Below, one piece after another: positions 17,118 through 25,495 of a stretch of 45,835 nt of DNA. A program made the position numbers and the translations under genes. How positions within the stretch are numbered: the stretch's first letter is position 1; every line of letters starts with the position of its first letter. Origin of the DNA: Candidatus Omnitrophota bacterium (GTDB lineage Bacteria; Hinthialibacterota; Hinthialibacteria; Hinthialibacterales; Hinthialibacteraceae); the NCBI GenBank assembly GCA_003598175.1, contig QZKN01000013.1, forward strand, positions 1-45,835, read 5' to 3'. The notes under the pieces were generated by a model, which worked only from the letters and a program-made list of their open reading frames with translations, was not told the origin of the DNA and made no database searches.

Positions 17118-18263
17118 TCAGTCCAACGAGATGATCCGCATCTCCTTCCAACACGTTTCCATCGCAGGTCCCGCATGAATTTGGAAGGCAAAAATCCCCT
17201 TTTTATTCCGTTCCGGGTCGTTGTGTTCAATCGATTTGACGCCGTTGATGAATAACTCGACCTTCGGCCCGATGGCGGTGATTTCGTACGTGTTCCAGCC
17301 ATTCCAATCGATGAGTTTACTGAAATCCTGTTTGGGTTTCACTAAAACTCCTTTCTCGCTTTGATCGTAGAGATGGCCGTTGATCCAATCGCTGCCGGAC
17401 GCCAGATCGGCCTGGAAGCCGTGGATCATGTTTTCCACCGGCCAGCTGCGGAATTGGATGCCGGAATTGCCTTTCGCCATTTTGAATCGTGTGGAAAAAT
17501 GAAAATCCTTGTATTCGTTGTCGGACACCAGCCAGCCATAGCCGCCGCCTTTCGATTTTCCCAAAATATAGTCGTCCTGAACCGTCCAGGTCGAGTCGCC
17601 CAGTTCATGCCAGCCGCTCAAATCCTTGCCGTTGAAGAGAGGCGTCCAATCCTTTTGATCCGGAATCGGCAGCAGGCGAATGTCGGTCCATTCAAGGCCG
17701 GCGTTTTCTCCCGGGGCCATTTGCAGGGCGATGATTCCCGTTTTCGCTCCTTCCGCGTCGTTCAAATCGACCACTTTTTCGCCGTTGACATAAATGACGG
17801 TATGGTCGCCGATGCAGGAAATCTCATAATCGTTCCACTGATCTTTTTTCCATAACTCGTTTGCAGAAATGTTGCACGCCTGCAACATCCCCCGCCCGTT
17901 TTCGTCCAGCAGGGAGCCGGTCGCGAATTCTCTTGCCCAATCCAGATTGGCCTGATAGCCGATCATTTTTCCGTCGTCGATGTGGCTGCGGACCTGAATG
18001 CCGCTGTTGCCTCCCTGCCATTTGAAGCGAAGCCGCAGGATGAAATCGGCGTATTCCTTTTCCGTCACCAGCCATCCTATTTCCTTGCCGGTTCCCTTGA
18101 CCACGAGTATTCCATCATCGACCGACCATGCGGGATCGCCGATCACTTTCCAGCCATCCAGATTTTCTCCGTTGAATAGAAACTCCCATCCCGCCGCTTT
18201 TGCCGACATCGGTTGCAATACGAGACTACCCAAAACGAGAATGAATAAATGCTTTCCTTTCAT
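17118..18263 (-). CDS. Secreted protein with two DUF1080 (3-keto-glycoside hydrolase-type) domains
   Basis: This 381-residue exported protein has a signal peptide at 1-23 (KGKHLFILVLGSLVLQPMSAKA). Two tandem LamG-like DUF1080 domains follow (about 25-195 and 200-380). Each opens with LFNGENLDGW or LFNGKDLSGW, carries NSGIQVRS or NSGIQFRS, and ends at LEWTDIRLLPI or CWKEMRI. DUF1080 members act on carbohydrates, and some hydrolyse 3-keto-disaccharides. Start 18263 has GGAAAGGAAAACGTG directly before it; the frame continues upstream to 18341 without a good start. The gene is convergent with the terpenoid operon and stands alone. The substrate is unknown. Confidence 0.88.
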   Translation of the reverse strand: MKGKHLFILVLGSLVLQPMSAKAAGWEFLFNGENLDGWKVIGDPAWSVDDGILVVKGTGKEIGWLVTEKEYADFILRLRFKWQGGNSGIQVRSHIDDGKMIGYQANLDWAREFATGSLLDENGRGMLQACNISANELWKKDQWNDYEISCIGDHTVIYVNGEKVVDLNDAEGAKTGIIALQMAPGENAGLEWTDIRLLPIPDQKDWTPLFNGKDLSGWHELGDSTWTVQDDYILGKSKGGGYGWLVSDNEYKDFHFSTRFKMAKGNSGIQFRSWPVENMIHGFQADLASGSDWINGHLYDQSEKGVLVKPKQDFSKLIDWNGWNTYEITAIGPKVELFINGVKSIEHNDPERNKKGIFAFQIHAGPAMETCWKEMRIISLD

Positions 18264-18438
18264 CACGTTTTCCTTTCCGTTGGTTTTGAATTCACGATAC
18301 AACAGCTTCGAGAAAGTTTCCATACCTAAAGCCCCATCCAACGGAGTGAAATGATGTTTTCTTCAATCATTCTCATCGCAAAATCGGATCCTTCCATGAC
18401 TTTTTCTTTTTTTTATGCTGTGATATAGGGCAGGTTCA

Positions 18439-18479
18439 TATAAAGCGATATGATCGATTGATCACAACGAAGGGTAAAA
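18439..18479 (+). repeat. Left copy of a diverged 41-bp direct repeat
   Basis: This stretch and 18590-18630 match at 31 of 41 positions by eye (shared cores ATATGATC and ACGAAGGGT). The pair flanks the palindromic element 18499-18589, as if a duplication bracketed it. Confidence 0.55.
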
Positions 18480-18498
18480 AAACAAAGTTTGTTCATAC

Positions 18499-18589
18499 GT
18501 GGGTAGAGCAAGCGTCCTCGCTTGCGGGAACAACGCAAGCGTCCTCGCTATCAGGAACAGCGCAGGCGGGGACGCCTGCTCTACCCGTG
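18499..18589. repeat. Palindromic intergenic element (GTAGAGCAAGCGTCC family)
   Basis: The left end GGGTAGAGCAAGCGTCCTCG and the reverse complement of the right end, GGGTAGAGCAGGCGTCCCCG, are near-identical inverted arms of about 25-28 bp. A partial third copy (GCAAGCGTCCTCGC) lies inside at 18535-18548. This is a short non-coding dispersed repeat of a type common in genomes of uncultured bacteria. A half-copy is at 35745-35774. Confidence 0.7.
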
Positions 18590-18630
18590 TATAAATCTAT
18601 ATGATCAGTTGGTTATTACGAAGGGTGAAA
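18590..18630 (+). repeat. Right copy of the diverged 41-bp direct repeat
   Basis: Partner of 18439-18479 (31 of 41 identical). It abuts the palindromic element directly. Confidence 0.55.
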
Positions 18631-18631
18631 G

Positions 18632-18691
18632 TGTAACGACGCCGTCTCGGCGGCATTTCCGGGTAAAACCGGCAGGATGCCGGCGTTACCT
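18632..18691. repeat. Second palindromic repeat (GTAACG-CGCCG family)
   Basis: It starts GTAACGACGCCGTCTCGGCG and ends GGATGCCGGCGTTAC, so the termini are inverted (GTAACG..CGCCG against CGGCGTTAC). Internal hairpins CGCCGtctCGGCG and CCGGgtaaaaCCGG lie between. It is 26 bases before the coiled-coil gene and may influence its mRNA. Confidence 0.6.
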
Positions 18692-18717
18692 TTTCATAAA
18701 AAAGGAGGAGCAAGATC

Positions 18718-19662
18718 ATGAAGACAATTTGGGTCTGGATTCTATTCGCCGGCGTTGTTTGCCCGATGGGGTATGGGTATCCCGCTTCTGATTCGCTGAT
18801 TCTCGATGAAAGAAATGATGGAAGCGGATTTCAACAGTGTAAGCTGTTGAATGAACTGCTCATTGCGCAAGCCGATCCGCAACCGGAGCGGGAGCGGCAA
18901 CGCGTGGAAATCAATGAACAGCAGATGCGTGCACGGCAGGAAAATCGCGAACGGCAAGAACGTGCAAGAGACGGCGCTCAAGAGGGAATTGACAAAAACA
19001 GAGCGGAGTTGGAACGGCAAAAACGAGAGCTGGCCGAAAGAGAACAACATTTGAAACAGATGGAAAATGAAATTTCGGCGAGGGAGCGTCATTTGGAAGA
19101 ACGGGAACGTCAACTGAATGAGCGCGAACAGGATATCGATCGACGAAATGAAGAATGGAAACAGCGGGAAGCGCAATGGAACGAACGGAACAATCAATTC
19201 CGGCAAACAGAAGAAACATTCAATCGGCGCGACCGTGAATTGAATAAACGACAGCAAAAAATGGAGCAATGGAACAACGATCTGCAACGGAGGCAGGAAG
19301 AAATCGACCGACGGCAGCAGGAATTCGAACAACAAAACAACAAAATCCGCCATCGCGAAGACGAGCTGAATCGTTGGAATGAAGAATTGAACAATCGTCA
19401 GCGGGAATTCGAACGGCAGGAAAACGAGATGCGGGAAAAGAAGGAAAGAGAGCGTGAACCGGAACCACTTGTTATCGGTTTGTTGGTTTTGTTGGTTGTT
19501 CTTTGGATTTGGGCGCTGCAAAATTGCCTAAAGCGGGAAAACAATAATTTCCCGACCGGCGGACCCTACGATAAAATCGTTTGGACGATCATTCTTCTTT
19601 TCACATTATTCATCGGCGCAATTCTGTATGTCTTTCTGGTTCACGGACGCCCTCGGCCATAA
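18718..19662 (+). CDS. Signal-peptide, long charged coiled-coil, two C-terminal TM helices (PLDc_N-like end)
   Basis: This is a 314-residue protein. Residues 1-21 are a signal peptide. Residues about 55-245 are almost wholly Glu, Arg, Gln, Asn and Lys, with an 11/7-residue rhythm of RE/ERE (ERERQLNEREQDIDRRNEEW is typical), predicting one long coiled coil. Residues about 251-268 (VIGLLVLLVVLWIWAL) and 286-308 are membrane segments. The end PYDKIVWTIILLFTLFIGAI followed by LYVF resembles the PLDc_N domain ('K..W..ii...~iGailY'). A strong GGAGG precedes the start. It may be a stalk-like envelope protein. No function is recognised; the sequence is low in complexity, so database hits would mislead. 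Confidence 0.8.
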   Translation: MKTIWVWILFAGVVCPMGYGYPASDSLILDERNDGSGFQQCKLLNELLIAQADPQPERERQRVEINEQQMRARQENRERQERARDGAQEGIDKNRAELERQKRELAEREQHLKQMENEISARERHLEERERQLNEREQDIDRRNEEWKQREAQWNERNNQFRQTEETFNRRDRELNKRQQKMEQWNNDLQRRQEEIDRRQQEFEQQNNKIRHREDELNRWNEELNNRQREFERQENEMREKKEREREPEPLVIGLLVLLVVLWIWALQNCLKRENNNFPTGGPYDKIVWTIILLFTLFIGAILYVFLVHGRPRP

Positions 19663-19779
19663 TGAATGTACTTGACGATTCTTTTACTAAATGATTCCGC
19701 ATTCCTTTATCAATCGATTTATCTTATGTAAACTGATTTCCATCTTTCCGGGACAGAATCAATGTTAAAGAGGAGAATC

Positions 19780-20757
19780 ATGACTGAATTAGCCCCTTGG
19801 ATCACCTTTCGACCCGAAATCAAGGTATTGGATTGCACCATCCGTGATGGCGGACTGATCAACGATTCACAATTCGACGATAATTTCGTACGCGCCGTTT
19901 ACAGAACCTGTCTTGAGGCGGGAATCGATTATATGGAAATCGGTTACAAAAATTCGAAACGCGAATTTCCGAAAGAAAAATATGGCCCCTGGCGGCACTG
20001 CGACGAAGAGGACATGCGCCGCATCGTAGGCGAAAATGACACGCCGATGAAACTCTCGGCCATGGCCGACGCGGGCGGGAAAAGCGATTGGAAAACCGAT
20101 ATTTTGCCGAAAGAAGACAGCGTCCTCGACATGATCCGCGTGGCCTGTTACGTTCATCAAATTCCCGAAGCGGTCGAGATGATCAAGGACGCCCACGCGA
20201 AAGGATACGAAACCACCTGCAATATCATGGCGATTTCAACGGCGCAGGACGCCGAGATCGATCAGGCGCTGGAAGAAGTGATCAAAACGCCCGCATCCAC
20301 CATCGTCATTGTCGACAGTTTCGGCGCTCTTTATTCCGAACAGATTCGTAATCTCGTTTTAAAGTACAAAAAAGCGGGAGAAGCGACCGGCAAGGAAGTG
20401 GGAATTCATGCGCACAACAATCAACAATTGGCGTTTGCCAATACCATCGAGGCCATCATTCACGGAGCGAATCGCATCGACGCCACCATGGCGGGGATGG
20501 GACGCGGCGCGGGCAATTGCCCGATGGAATTGTTGCTGGGTTTCCTGCGCAATCCCAAATTCCGCATTCGACCAATTTGGAAGTTATTGGAAGATCATTT
20601 CGTAAAACTGAATGAAACCCTCGAATGGGGCGCTCTTCCACAATTCATCATCACCGGCCAGCTGAATCAGCATCCCCGCTCCGCCATGGCCGCCAGAGCC
20701 GGAGATAAGAAGAACCTATACTCGGAATTTTTCGATAAATGTGTCAGCGACGTTTGA
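19780..20757 (+). CDS. DRE-TIM aldolase (HMGL-like, 4-hydroxy-2-oxovalerate aldolase type)
   Basis: This 325-residue enzyme has the metal-binding signature LDCTIRDGG near residue 15, and GIHAHNNQQLAFANTIEAI supplies the H-x-H metal pair and the conserved Asn. IDATMAGMGRGAGNCPMELL matches the gating/substrate loop of the DRE-TIM family. Members cleave or form C-C bonds between 2-oxoacids and aldehydes or acetyl-CoA. Its lack of a CoA-specific C-terminal regulatory domain points away from isopropylmalate synthase. Start 19780 is chosen because AAAGAGGAG immediately precedes it; ATG 19762 overlaps that site. It is monocistronic. The natural substrate is not readable. Confidence 0.85.
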   Translation: MTELAPWITFRPEIKVLDCTIRDGGLINDSQFDDNFVRAVYRTCLEAGIDYMEIGYKNSKREFPKEKYGPWRHCDEEDMRRIVGENDTPMKLSAMADAGGKSDWKTDILPKEDSVLDMIRVACYVHQIPEAVEMIKDAHAKGYETTCNIMAISTAQDAEIDQALEEVIKTPASTIVIVDSFGALYSEQIRNLVLKYKKAGEATGKEVGIHAHNNQQLAFANTIEAIIHGANRIDATMAGMGRGAGNCPMELLLGFLRNPKFRIRPIWKLLEDHFVKLNETLEWGALPQFIITGQLNQHPRSAMAARAGDKKNLYSEFFDKCVSDV

Positions 20758-20908
20758 CTGCAAAACGGGTAAGCAGGGAGTTGGAAGCAGGTTTTAATCC
20801 AATCTTCTAAATCCTGCATTTATATTTTTTTACTAAAATTTTCCATGCACATTGATGTTTTCCACCCACTTTTGATATGATGTTCCAATGATCAGGCGGA
20901 AGGTTGAC

Positions 20909-20963
20909 GACGGAAGGCCGAAGCGGATTACAAGGGTTAATCTCGTTCCGTCTTCGGCCTTTT
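20909..20963 (+). terminator. Inverted-repeat structure with two competing pairings
   Basis: AAGGCCGAAG (20914-20923) pairs perfectly with CTTCGGCCTT (20952-20961) and is followed by TT, a terminator-like shape. GACGGAA (20909-20915) can instead pair with TTCCGTC (20946-20952). The two helices share bases and exclude each other. It lies 40 bases before the symporter gene. Confidence 0.4.
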
Positions 20964-21000
20964 CCCTTCATTCTTCATTTCACGACGAAAGGTTAAGTCA

Positions 21001-22764
21001 ATGGCTCCAATAGACTGGTTGATGATTGCCGCATATTTCGCGCTGCTGTTCGGCATCGCCTGGTGGGTTATTTTGAAGGGGAAGGACACGGCGGACGATT
21101 ATTTTCTGGCCGGGCGTAATTTGGGGTGGTTTATCGTGGGGGCGTCGATTTTTGCTTCGAATATCGGATCGGAGCATTTGGTCGGGCTGGCGGGATCTGG
21201 CTGCACGGACGGTGTGGCCATGGCCCATTATGAGCTTCACGCGTGGTGCCTGCTCGTGCTCGCCTGGGTGTTCGTGCCTTTTTATTCCCGCTCGAAGGTT
21301 TTTACCATGCCGGAGTTTTTGGAGAAGCGCTATAACGAAACTTCTCGTTGGTTTTTATCCATTATTTCACTCGTCGCTTATGTGTTCACGAAAGTCGCCG
21401 TAGGAATTTTTGCCGGCGGCATCGTGTTTCGCACTTTATTACCGGACGTTCAGTTGGATCTGGGATTCACCGTGATCGACAGTTTCTGGCTCGGCTCGAT
21501 TCTGGTGATTGTTTTGACCGGGCTTTATACGATTTTGGGCGGCTTGCGCGCCGTGGCGTATACCGAAGCGGTGCAAACCATCATTCTCATCGGCGGATCC
21601 GTTCTGGTCACTTATTTCGGATTGAAGGCGTTGGGCGGCTGGGGTGAGTTACGCGCCATATGCGGCTCCGACATGTTCAATCTGTGGAAGCCGCTGGTAC
21701 CGGAAGGGATGCAGGGAACGTGGGCGCCGGTTATGGAAGAGAATCGCATCGCCTGGTATTTCAACGGCAATTATCCGTGGCTGGGAATGTTGTTTTGCGC
21801 GCCGATCATCGGGTTGTGGTATTGGTGTACGGATCAGTACATCGTGCAGCGCGCTCTCGGCGCTCCCAACGAGCAGCAGGCGCGCCGCGGCAGCATCTGT
21901 GCGGCGTTTTTCAAACTCCTGCCGGTCTTTATCTTCATCATTCCCGGTATGATCTGCATCGCTTTGGCGCAGAGCGGAAAACTCGATGTGCTGAAAGATG
22001 CTCTTTATACGGCAGGGGAGATCGATACTGACAAATGCCAGGCGGCTTTCCCGTTACTGGTGAAACATGTGCTGCCGGTCGGTGTGCGCGGAATCGTTGT
22101 GGCCGGTTTGCTGGCGGCCTTGATGAGTTCGTTGTCCGGCGTTTTTAACGCTTCATCCACTTTATTCACAATGGACTTTTATTCCAAGTTTCGTCCGCAA
22201 GCGTCTCAACACCAGCTGGTCTGGATCGGACGCGTGGCGACTGCCGTAATGGTCGTCATCGGTCTGCTGTGGATTCCCGTCATTCAAGGCGCTCGTGGAT
22301 TGTACGATTATCTTCAAGGAGTACAGGGGTATTTGGCTCCGCCGATTTTTGTGGTGTTCTTTCTTGGCGTTTTCATGAAACGAATCAACAGCGCCGGATG
22401 TTTGGCCACGCTGGTTGTCGGATTCATTTTGGGGATATTCCGAATGGCGATCGATACGCCCGTCGCGCTGAAAATGACCGGATTTGAAAACGGGTATACG
22501 GAAGGCTCGTTTTTTTGGATTATCAATAACATCTATTTTCAATATTACAGCCTGTTGATTACCATCGTTTGCGTCATATTGGCAATCACCGTGAGCCGGA
22601 TGACCACCGCACCCGACGAACAGCGTATCAGCGGATTGACATACGAAACCATCACCGACGAACACCGGCGCGAGTCCCGCCGCAGCTGGGACTGGCGGGA
22701 ATTGTCGGCGTCGATCCTGCTTTTGGTGTGTATCCTTGCGGCGTATCTCTACTTTACCGGATGA
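21001..22764 (+). CDS. Sodium:solute symporter (SSS family, SGLT-like)
   Basis: This 587-residue integral membrane protein has about 14 hydrophobic helices and takes up a solute, often a sugar or similar compound, with Na+. SSS hallmarks are present: DDYFLAGRNLGWFIVGASIF near the N-terminus, ASNIGSEHLVGLAGSG, then GGLRAVAYTEAVQ in the middle and DQYIVQRALGAPNEQQARRG. The C-terminal tail after residue 545 ends in one more TM helix (LSASILLLVCILAAYLYF). AAAGGTTA precedes the start. A leader hairpin upstream may control it. Convergent with the PfkB gene. The glucose/galactose-like subclass is inferred from overall pattern, not from substrate residues. Confidence 0.92.
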   Translation: MAPIDWLMIAAYFALLFGIAWWVILKGKDTADDYFLAGRNLGWFIVGASIFASNIGSEHLVGLAGSGCTDGVAMAHYELHAWCLLVLAWVFVPFYSRSKVFTMPEFLEKRYNETSRWFLSIISLVAYVFTKVAVGIFAGGIVFRTLLPDVQLDLGFTVIDSFWLGSILVIVLTGLYTILGGLRAVAYTEAVQTIILIGGSVLVTYFGLKALGGWGELRAICGSDMFNLWKPLVPEGMQGTWAPVMEENRIAWYFNGNYPWLGMLFCAPIIGLWYWCTDQYIVQRALGAPNEQQARRGSICAAFFKLLPVFIFIIPGMICIALAQSGKLDVLKDALYTAGEIDTDKCQAAFPLLVKHVLPVGVRGIVVAGLLAALMSSLSGVFNASSTLFTMDFYSKFRPQASQHQLVWIGRVATAVMVVIGLLWIPVIQGARGLYDYLQGVQGYLAPPIFVVFFLGVFMKRINSAGCLATLVVGFILGIFRMAIDTPVALKMTGFENGYTEGSFFWIINNIYFQYYSLLITIVCVILAITVSRMTTAPDEQRISGLTYETITDEHRRESRRSWDWRELSASILLLVCILAAYLYFTG

Positions 22765-22868
22765 GCGACAAATCATGCGTTTTTCCGGGATGTATTTCGT
22801 GAAGCGGGGGCGTTTGGACTGGTTGTTCAAATATTTCTTTAGCCGAACGTGATAGGGGTAATGAAGGT

Positions 22869-23912
22869 TCAATCCAATTTTTTATAGAGTTCCTGATTCT
22901 GTTCCCATGCTTCCATGATCTGTGCGGGGGAAGCGGTTCCGGTCGTGCCCAACTGGCGAATGGTGATCGAGGCGACCAGATTCCCGATTCCGGCGGCTTG
23001 CGCTTCCGTGGCGCCGGATGCCAGCGAGGAAACGATGCCGGCGGTAACGCTGTCTCCCGCGCCGACGATGTCGATCGGACCGGCGACGGGTGGGCAGGGG
23101 ATGGTGACGGTTTTATTGTTTGCAATGGCGCAAATGCCTTCTTTGTCCAACGTCAGAAAAACCGGTCTGCCGTTTTTTTGGTGTAGTTGTTTTGCGCATT
23201 CGACGGCGAAGGGAGTGGGGGGGTCATCGTCGTAGTCCGGATGAATCGCCATTGTTGCTTCGAAACGGTTGGGTTTGACCGTCATATTTTGGAATTCTCC
23301 GATTCTCTCGCGAGAATCGACGAAAAAAACGGTTTGCGGATAGTGGGGGGCTATTTCCGAAAGATAGTCACGCAAACGATCCGTCACGACGCCGCAATTG
23401 CGTTCCTGCACCTGATCGGAGATGATAACGGCATTGACCTCGGGCAACAGTTTTTCCAAACGGACTTTCAATTCGGTTTCCAACCAGGAATGCAGGCGCC
23501 GGCGATTTTTAATGTCTTGCCGCTCGATTTCTTCCTCGCCGGTCATGTGTTGAAGCATCGGTTTTGTATAAGTGGGGGTAAATCGTTGGTCGGTGACGAT
23601 GAGATTGGAAATATCGACGCCTCGGGATTGTAAGGCTTTTTGCAATTCGTACCCTTCTCCATCGTCGCCGATGACGGATAATGCTACAATTTTGCCGATC
23701 CCCAATGCTGAAAGATTATTGCATACGGTCCCGGCCGCGCCTGGCTGCAGGCGTTTTCCGACGATTTGATAAGCGGTCAAACCGGTCTCGATGGATACTT
23801 CATTCAGGGATGGATCGATTTCAAGGTATTTGTCGAGAAAAAAATCTCCGAAAACGAGAATGCGGCATTTCGGAAATCGATCGAGTATGCTTTGGAGTGT
23901 CGCGGTATCCAT
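22869..23912 (-). CDS. PfkB-family carbohydrate kinase (RfaE-like)
   Basis: This 347-residue sugar kinase transfers ATP phosphate to a sugar. LVFGDFFLDKY (about 19-29) is the opening strand, PGAAGTVCNNLSALG the substrate loop (a variant of 'PGGAANVA.NLA.LG'), and GPIDIVGAGDSVTAGIVS the signature with the catalytic Asp. The order resembles the kinase half of heptose-phosphate kinase HldE/RfaE more than ribokinase. ATG 23912 has GGGAGAAGAAGTGG before it; the frame extends to 24122 but overlaps the HAD gene and lacks family similarity there. It is the second gene after the HAD phosphatase on the same strand (170-base gap). Confidence 0.85.
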   Translation of the reverse strand: MDTATLQSILDRFPKCRILVFGDFFLDKYLEIDPSLNEVSIETGLTAYQIVGKRLQPGAAGTVCNNLSALGIGKIVALSVIGDDGEGYELQKALQSRGVDISNLIVTDQRFTPTYTKPMLQHMTGEEEIERQDIKNRRRLHSWLETELKVRLEKLLPEVNAVIISDQVQERNCGVVTDRLRDYLSEIAPHYPQTVFFVDSRERIGEFQNMTVKPNRFEATMAIHPDYDDDPPTPFAVECAKQLHQKNGRPVFLTLDKEGICAIANNKTVTIPCPPVAGPIDIVGAGDSVTAGIVSSLASGATEAQAAGIGNLVASITIRQLGTTGTASPAQIMEAWEQNQELYKKLD

Positions 23913-24082
23913 TATTCCACTTCTTCTCCCTTTTATGGTTTTCATGTTGAGAGCCGGAACTGTTTTCCCATGCGGCTCGTTACTAAAATTAATGTTATCC
24001 TCGTTTCCGTGAAAGCCGAATGCGTGGACGGGAAACCATTTATTCTGCGACCTGATGATCCGTTTCCGAGGATTGGGTGTGA

Positions 24083-24943
24083 TCATTCCTCGTTGAATAA
24101 ATAGGCCATCAATCGATCGCATTCACGATAATGAGGGATGATCATGTCCGCTCCCGCCTGAATCAGTCGATTTCGTTTCCATTCGTCCACGTTGATTTTT
24201 CCGACTTCGTCGGTCGGCACACCGACCGCAATCCCATCCACGACTTTCGTGTCTTCGATCTCGACGTATCCGTCGCCGAAGGTCAACAACTGCGGGCCGG
24301 ACAGGTGATTGTCTTTGATGATCTTTTGAATGATCATTCGTTTGGAGAAATCCTTATAATTATCCAACGCGCCATAAATATGTGGACCGAAATAACGCGA
24401 AACATTCAGAACTGACGATTCGTCCTGCACATATGGTAGATCGGTTCCGCTGGCGAGGTACATCGTCACGCCCCGCTCTTTCAAGGCCTCCAACAGATCG
24501 TACGAGCCGGGAACCACAAAGTCGATAGGATCGAGTACACCGTTTTTGAGTCCTTCCACGCGATGCTTGATCCGCGTCCATAGACGATCGAGATACATAC
24601 GTTTGTATTCCAGCGCGTCTTTTGGTTTGCCGCCGCGTTTTTCCACCTCATTCGCCAGCTCGATCATCTGATAAATCGTCTGTTTGCCGGTCAGGCGAGT
24701 GACGAACTCATTCACGACGTCATAAAGTTCCTGTTCGCTTTCTCCGCTTTTCGTTTCTAGTAGAATTTCGACTCCCATCGGGATCATGACTTGCTGCCAG
24801 CCCTCGCGAATGAGGGAAAGAGTGCCGTCGAAGTCGAACACGACATGCCGGACGTGGCCTCGTTCGATGGCGTCGTTGATAATTTCGATTTGAGAATTGG
24901 GGAGATAACGTTTTGTGTCTGCATTGATTTCATTCATGAGCAA
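24083..24943 (-). CDS. HAD-family hydrolase (phosphatase)
   Basis: This 287-codon HAD enzyme probably dephosphorylates a small sugar-phosphate. Motif I is VVFDFDGTLS (nucleophile Asp and acid Asp), motif II is in MYLASGTDL, and motif III/IV is LLTFGDGYVEIEDTK, where the usual GDxxxD is GDGYVE. A large helical cap lies between motif I and II (about 55-150). The start is uncertain: TTG 24943 has AGGA at good spacing (6 bases), while ATG 24937 is 12 bases from it. It is upstream of the PfkB kinase on the same strand, so the two may act on the same sugar. Confidence 0.83.
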   Translation of the reverse strand: MLMNEINADTKRYLPNSQIEIINDAIERGHVRHVVFDFDGTLSLIREGWQQVMIPMGVEILLETKSGESEQELYDVVNEFVTRLTGKQTIYQMIELANEVEKRGGKPKDALEYKRMYLDRLWTRIKHRVEGLKNGVLDPIDFVVPGSYDLLEALKERGVTMYLASGTDLPYVQDESSVLNVSRYFGPHIYGALDNYKDFSKRMIIQKIIKDNHLSGPQLLTFGDGYVEIEDTKVVDGIAVGVPTDEVGKINVDEWKRNRLIQAGADMIIPHYRECDRLMAYLFNEE

Positions 24944-25029
24944 GATGAATCCTTTTATCGGTTTGAAAAATCGAAGTTAAAATATAGTGGGGTTGGGTAC
25001 CGCCGTAAAGTGAACAATCAATAAAATAC

Positions 25030-25096
25030 CGAAACGAGCGCATCCGCGCTCAGGTGTTTCGCATTCGGGGCGGCAAGAGCCGTGTTGTTTTTTTTT
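25030..25096 (+). terminator. Stacked hairpins followed by a T-tract
   Basis: CGAAAC GAGCGC (25030-25041) pairs with GCGCTC (25046-25051) and GTTTCG (25056-25061) around a four-base loop, with a 4-base bulge. Next, CGGC-aaga-GCCG (25071-25082) is followed by nine Ts (25088-25096). This reads as a plus-strand intrinsic terminator, yet no plus-strand gene ends nearby. It sits in the divergent gap before hicA. Confidence 0.4.
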
Positions 25097-25243
25097 CCGG
25101 TTCGGCTGTTGCTCCTTTCTTTATTCTTTCTGTGAATATAAAATCGTCAATGTGCCATGACAAACGGAGCGATTTTTTACAAGTCCGAGAAACCGATAGT
25201 TTTTTATTTCCGATGTGTGGAAATTTTGAAAAACGGATAATCC

Positions 25244-25495
25244 ATGAAACGGCAGCGGCGGACACTCGAACAACTCTTTGAAAAACCGACGCGTTCGGAT
25301 ATAAAATGGGATGACGTGGTTTCGTTGATTGAGCATCTGGGTGGAACCGTGAAGCAAGGAAGCGGTTCACGAGTTCGTTTCATCCTCAAAGGTGAGTCGC
25401 TTGTTGTTCATGCTCCCCATCCGCAAAAAGAAATCAATCAACCGACGGTTCGTGATATCAAACGATTTTTGAGCAGAGTTGGAGAAAAACCATGA
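25244..25495 (+). CDS. hicA: HicA-family toxin
   Basis: This 83-residue protein shows the HicA dsRBD-like pattern: IKWDDVVSLIEHLGG, then GSGSRVRFILKGESLVVHAPHP, and a final helix VRDIKRFLSRVG. HicA cleaves mRNA. The usual 'GSH' histidine is GS-R here; the other conserved His lies in VVHAPHP. This GSR variant occurs in a large HicA subgroup, so it need not mean inactivity. The stop overlaps the hicB start (ATGA, 4 bases). The order toxin then antitoxin is the standard one. Confidence 0.82.
   Translation: MKRQRRTLEQLFEKPTRSDIKWDDVVSLIEHLGGTVKQGSGSRVRFILKGESLVVHAPHPQKEINQPTVRDIKRFLSRVGEKP

Noticed and set aside
18742..19521. 259-codon hydrophobic minus-strand frame opposite the coiled-coil gene
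   Set aside because: Its Phe/Leu richness is the direct complement of the repeated Glu/Arg/Gln codons on the plus strand.
25244..25495. HicA GS-R in place of GS-H as an inactivating mutation
   Set aside because: The same variant is, to my knowledge, found in a large HicA subgroup, and another conserved His remains.
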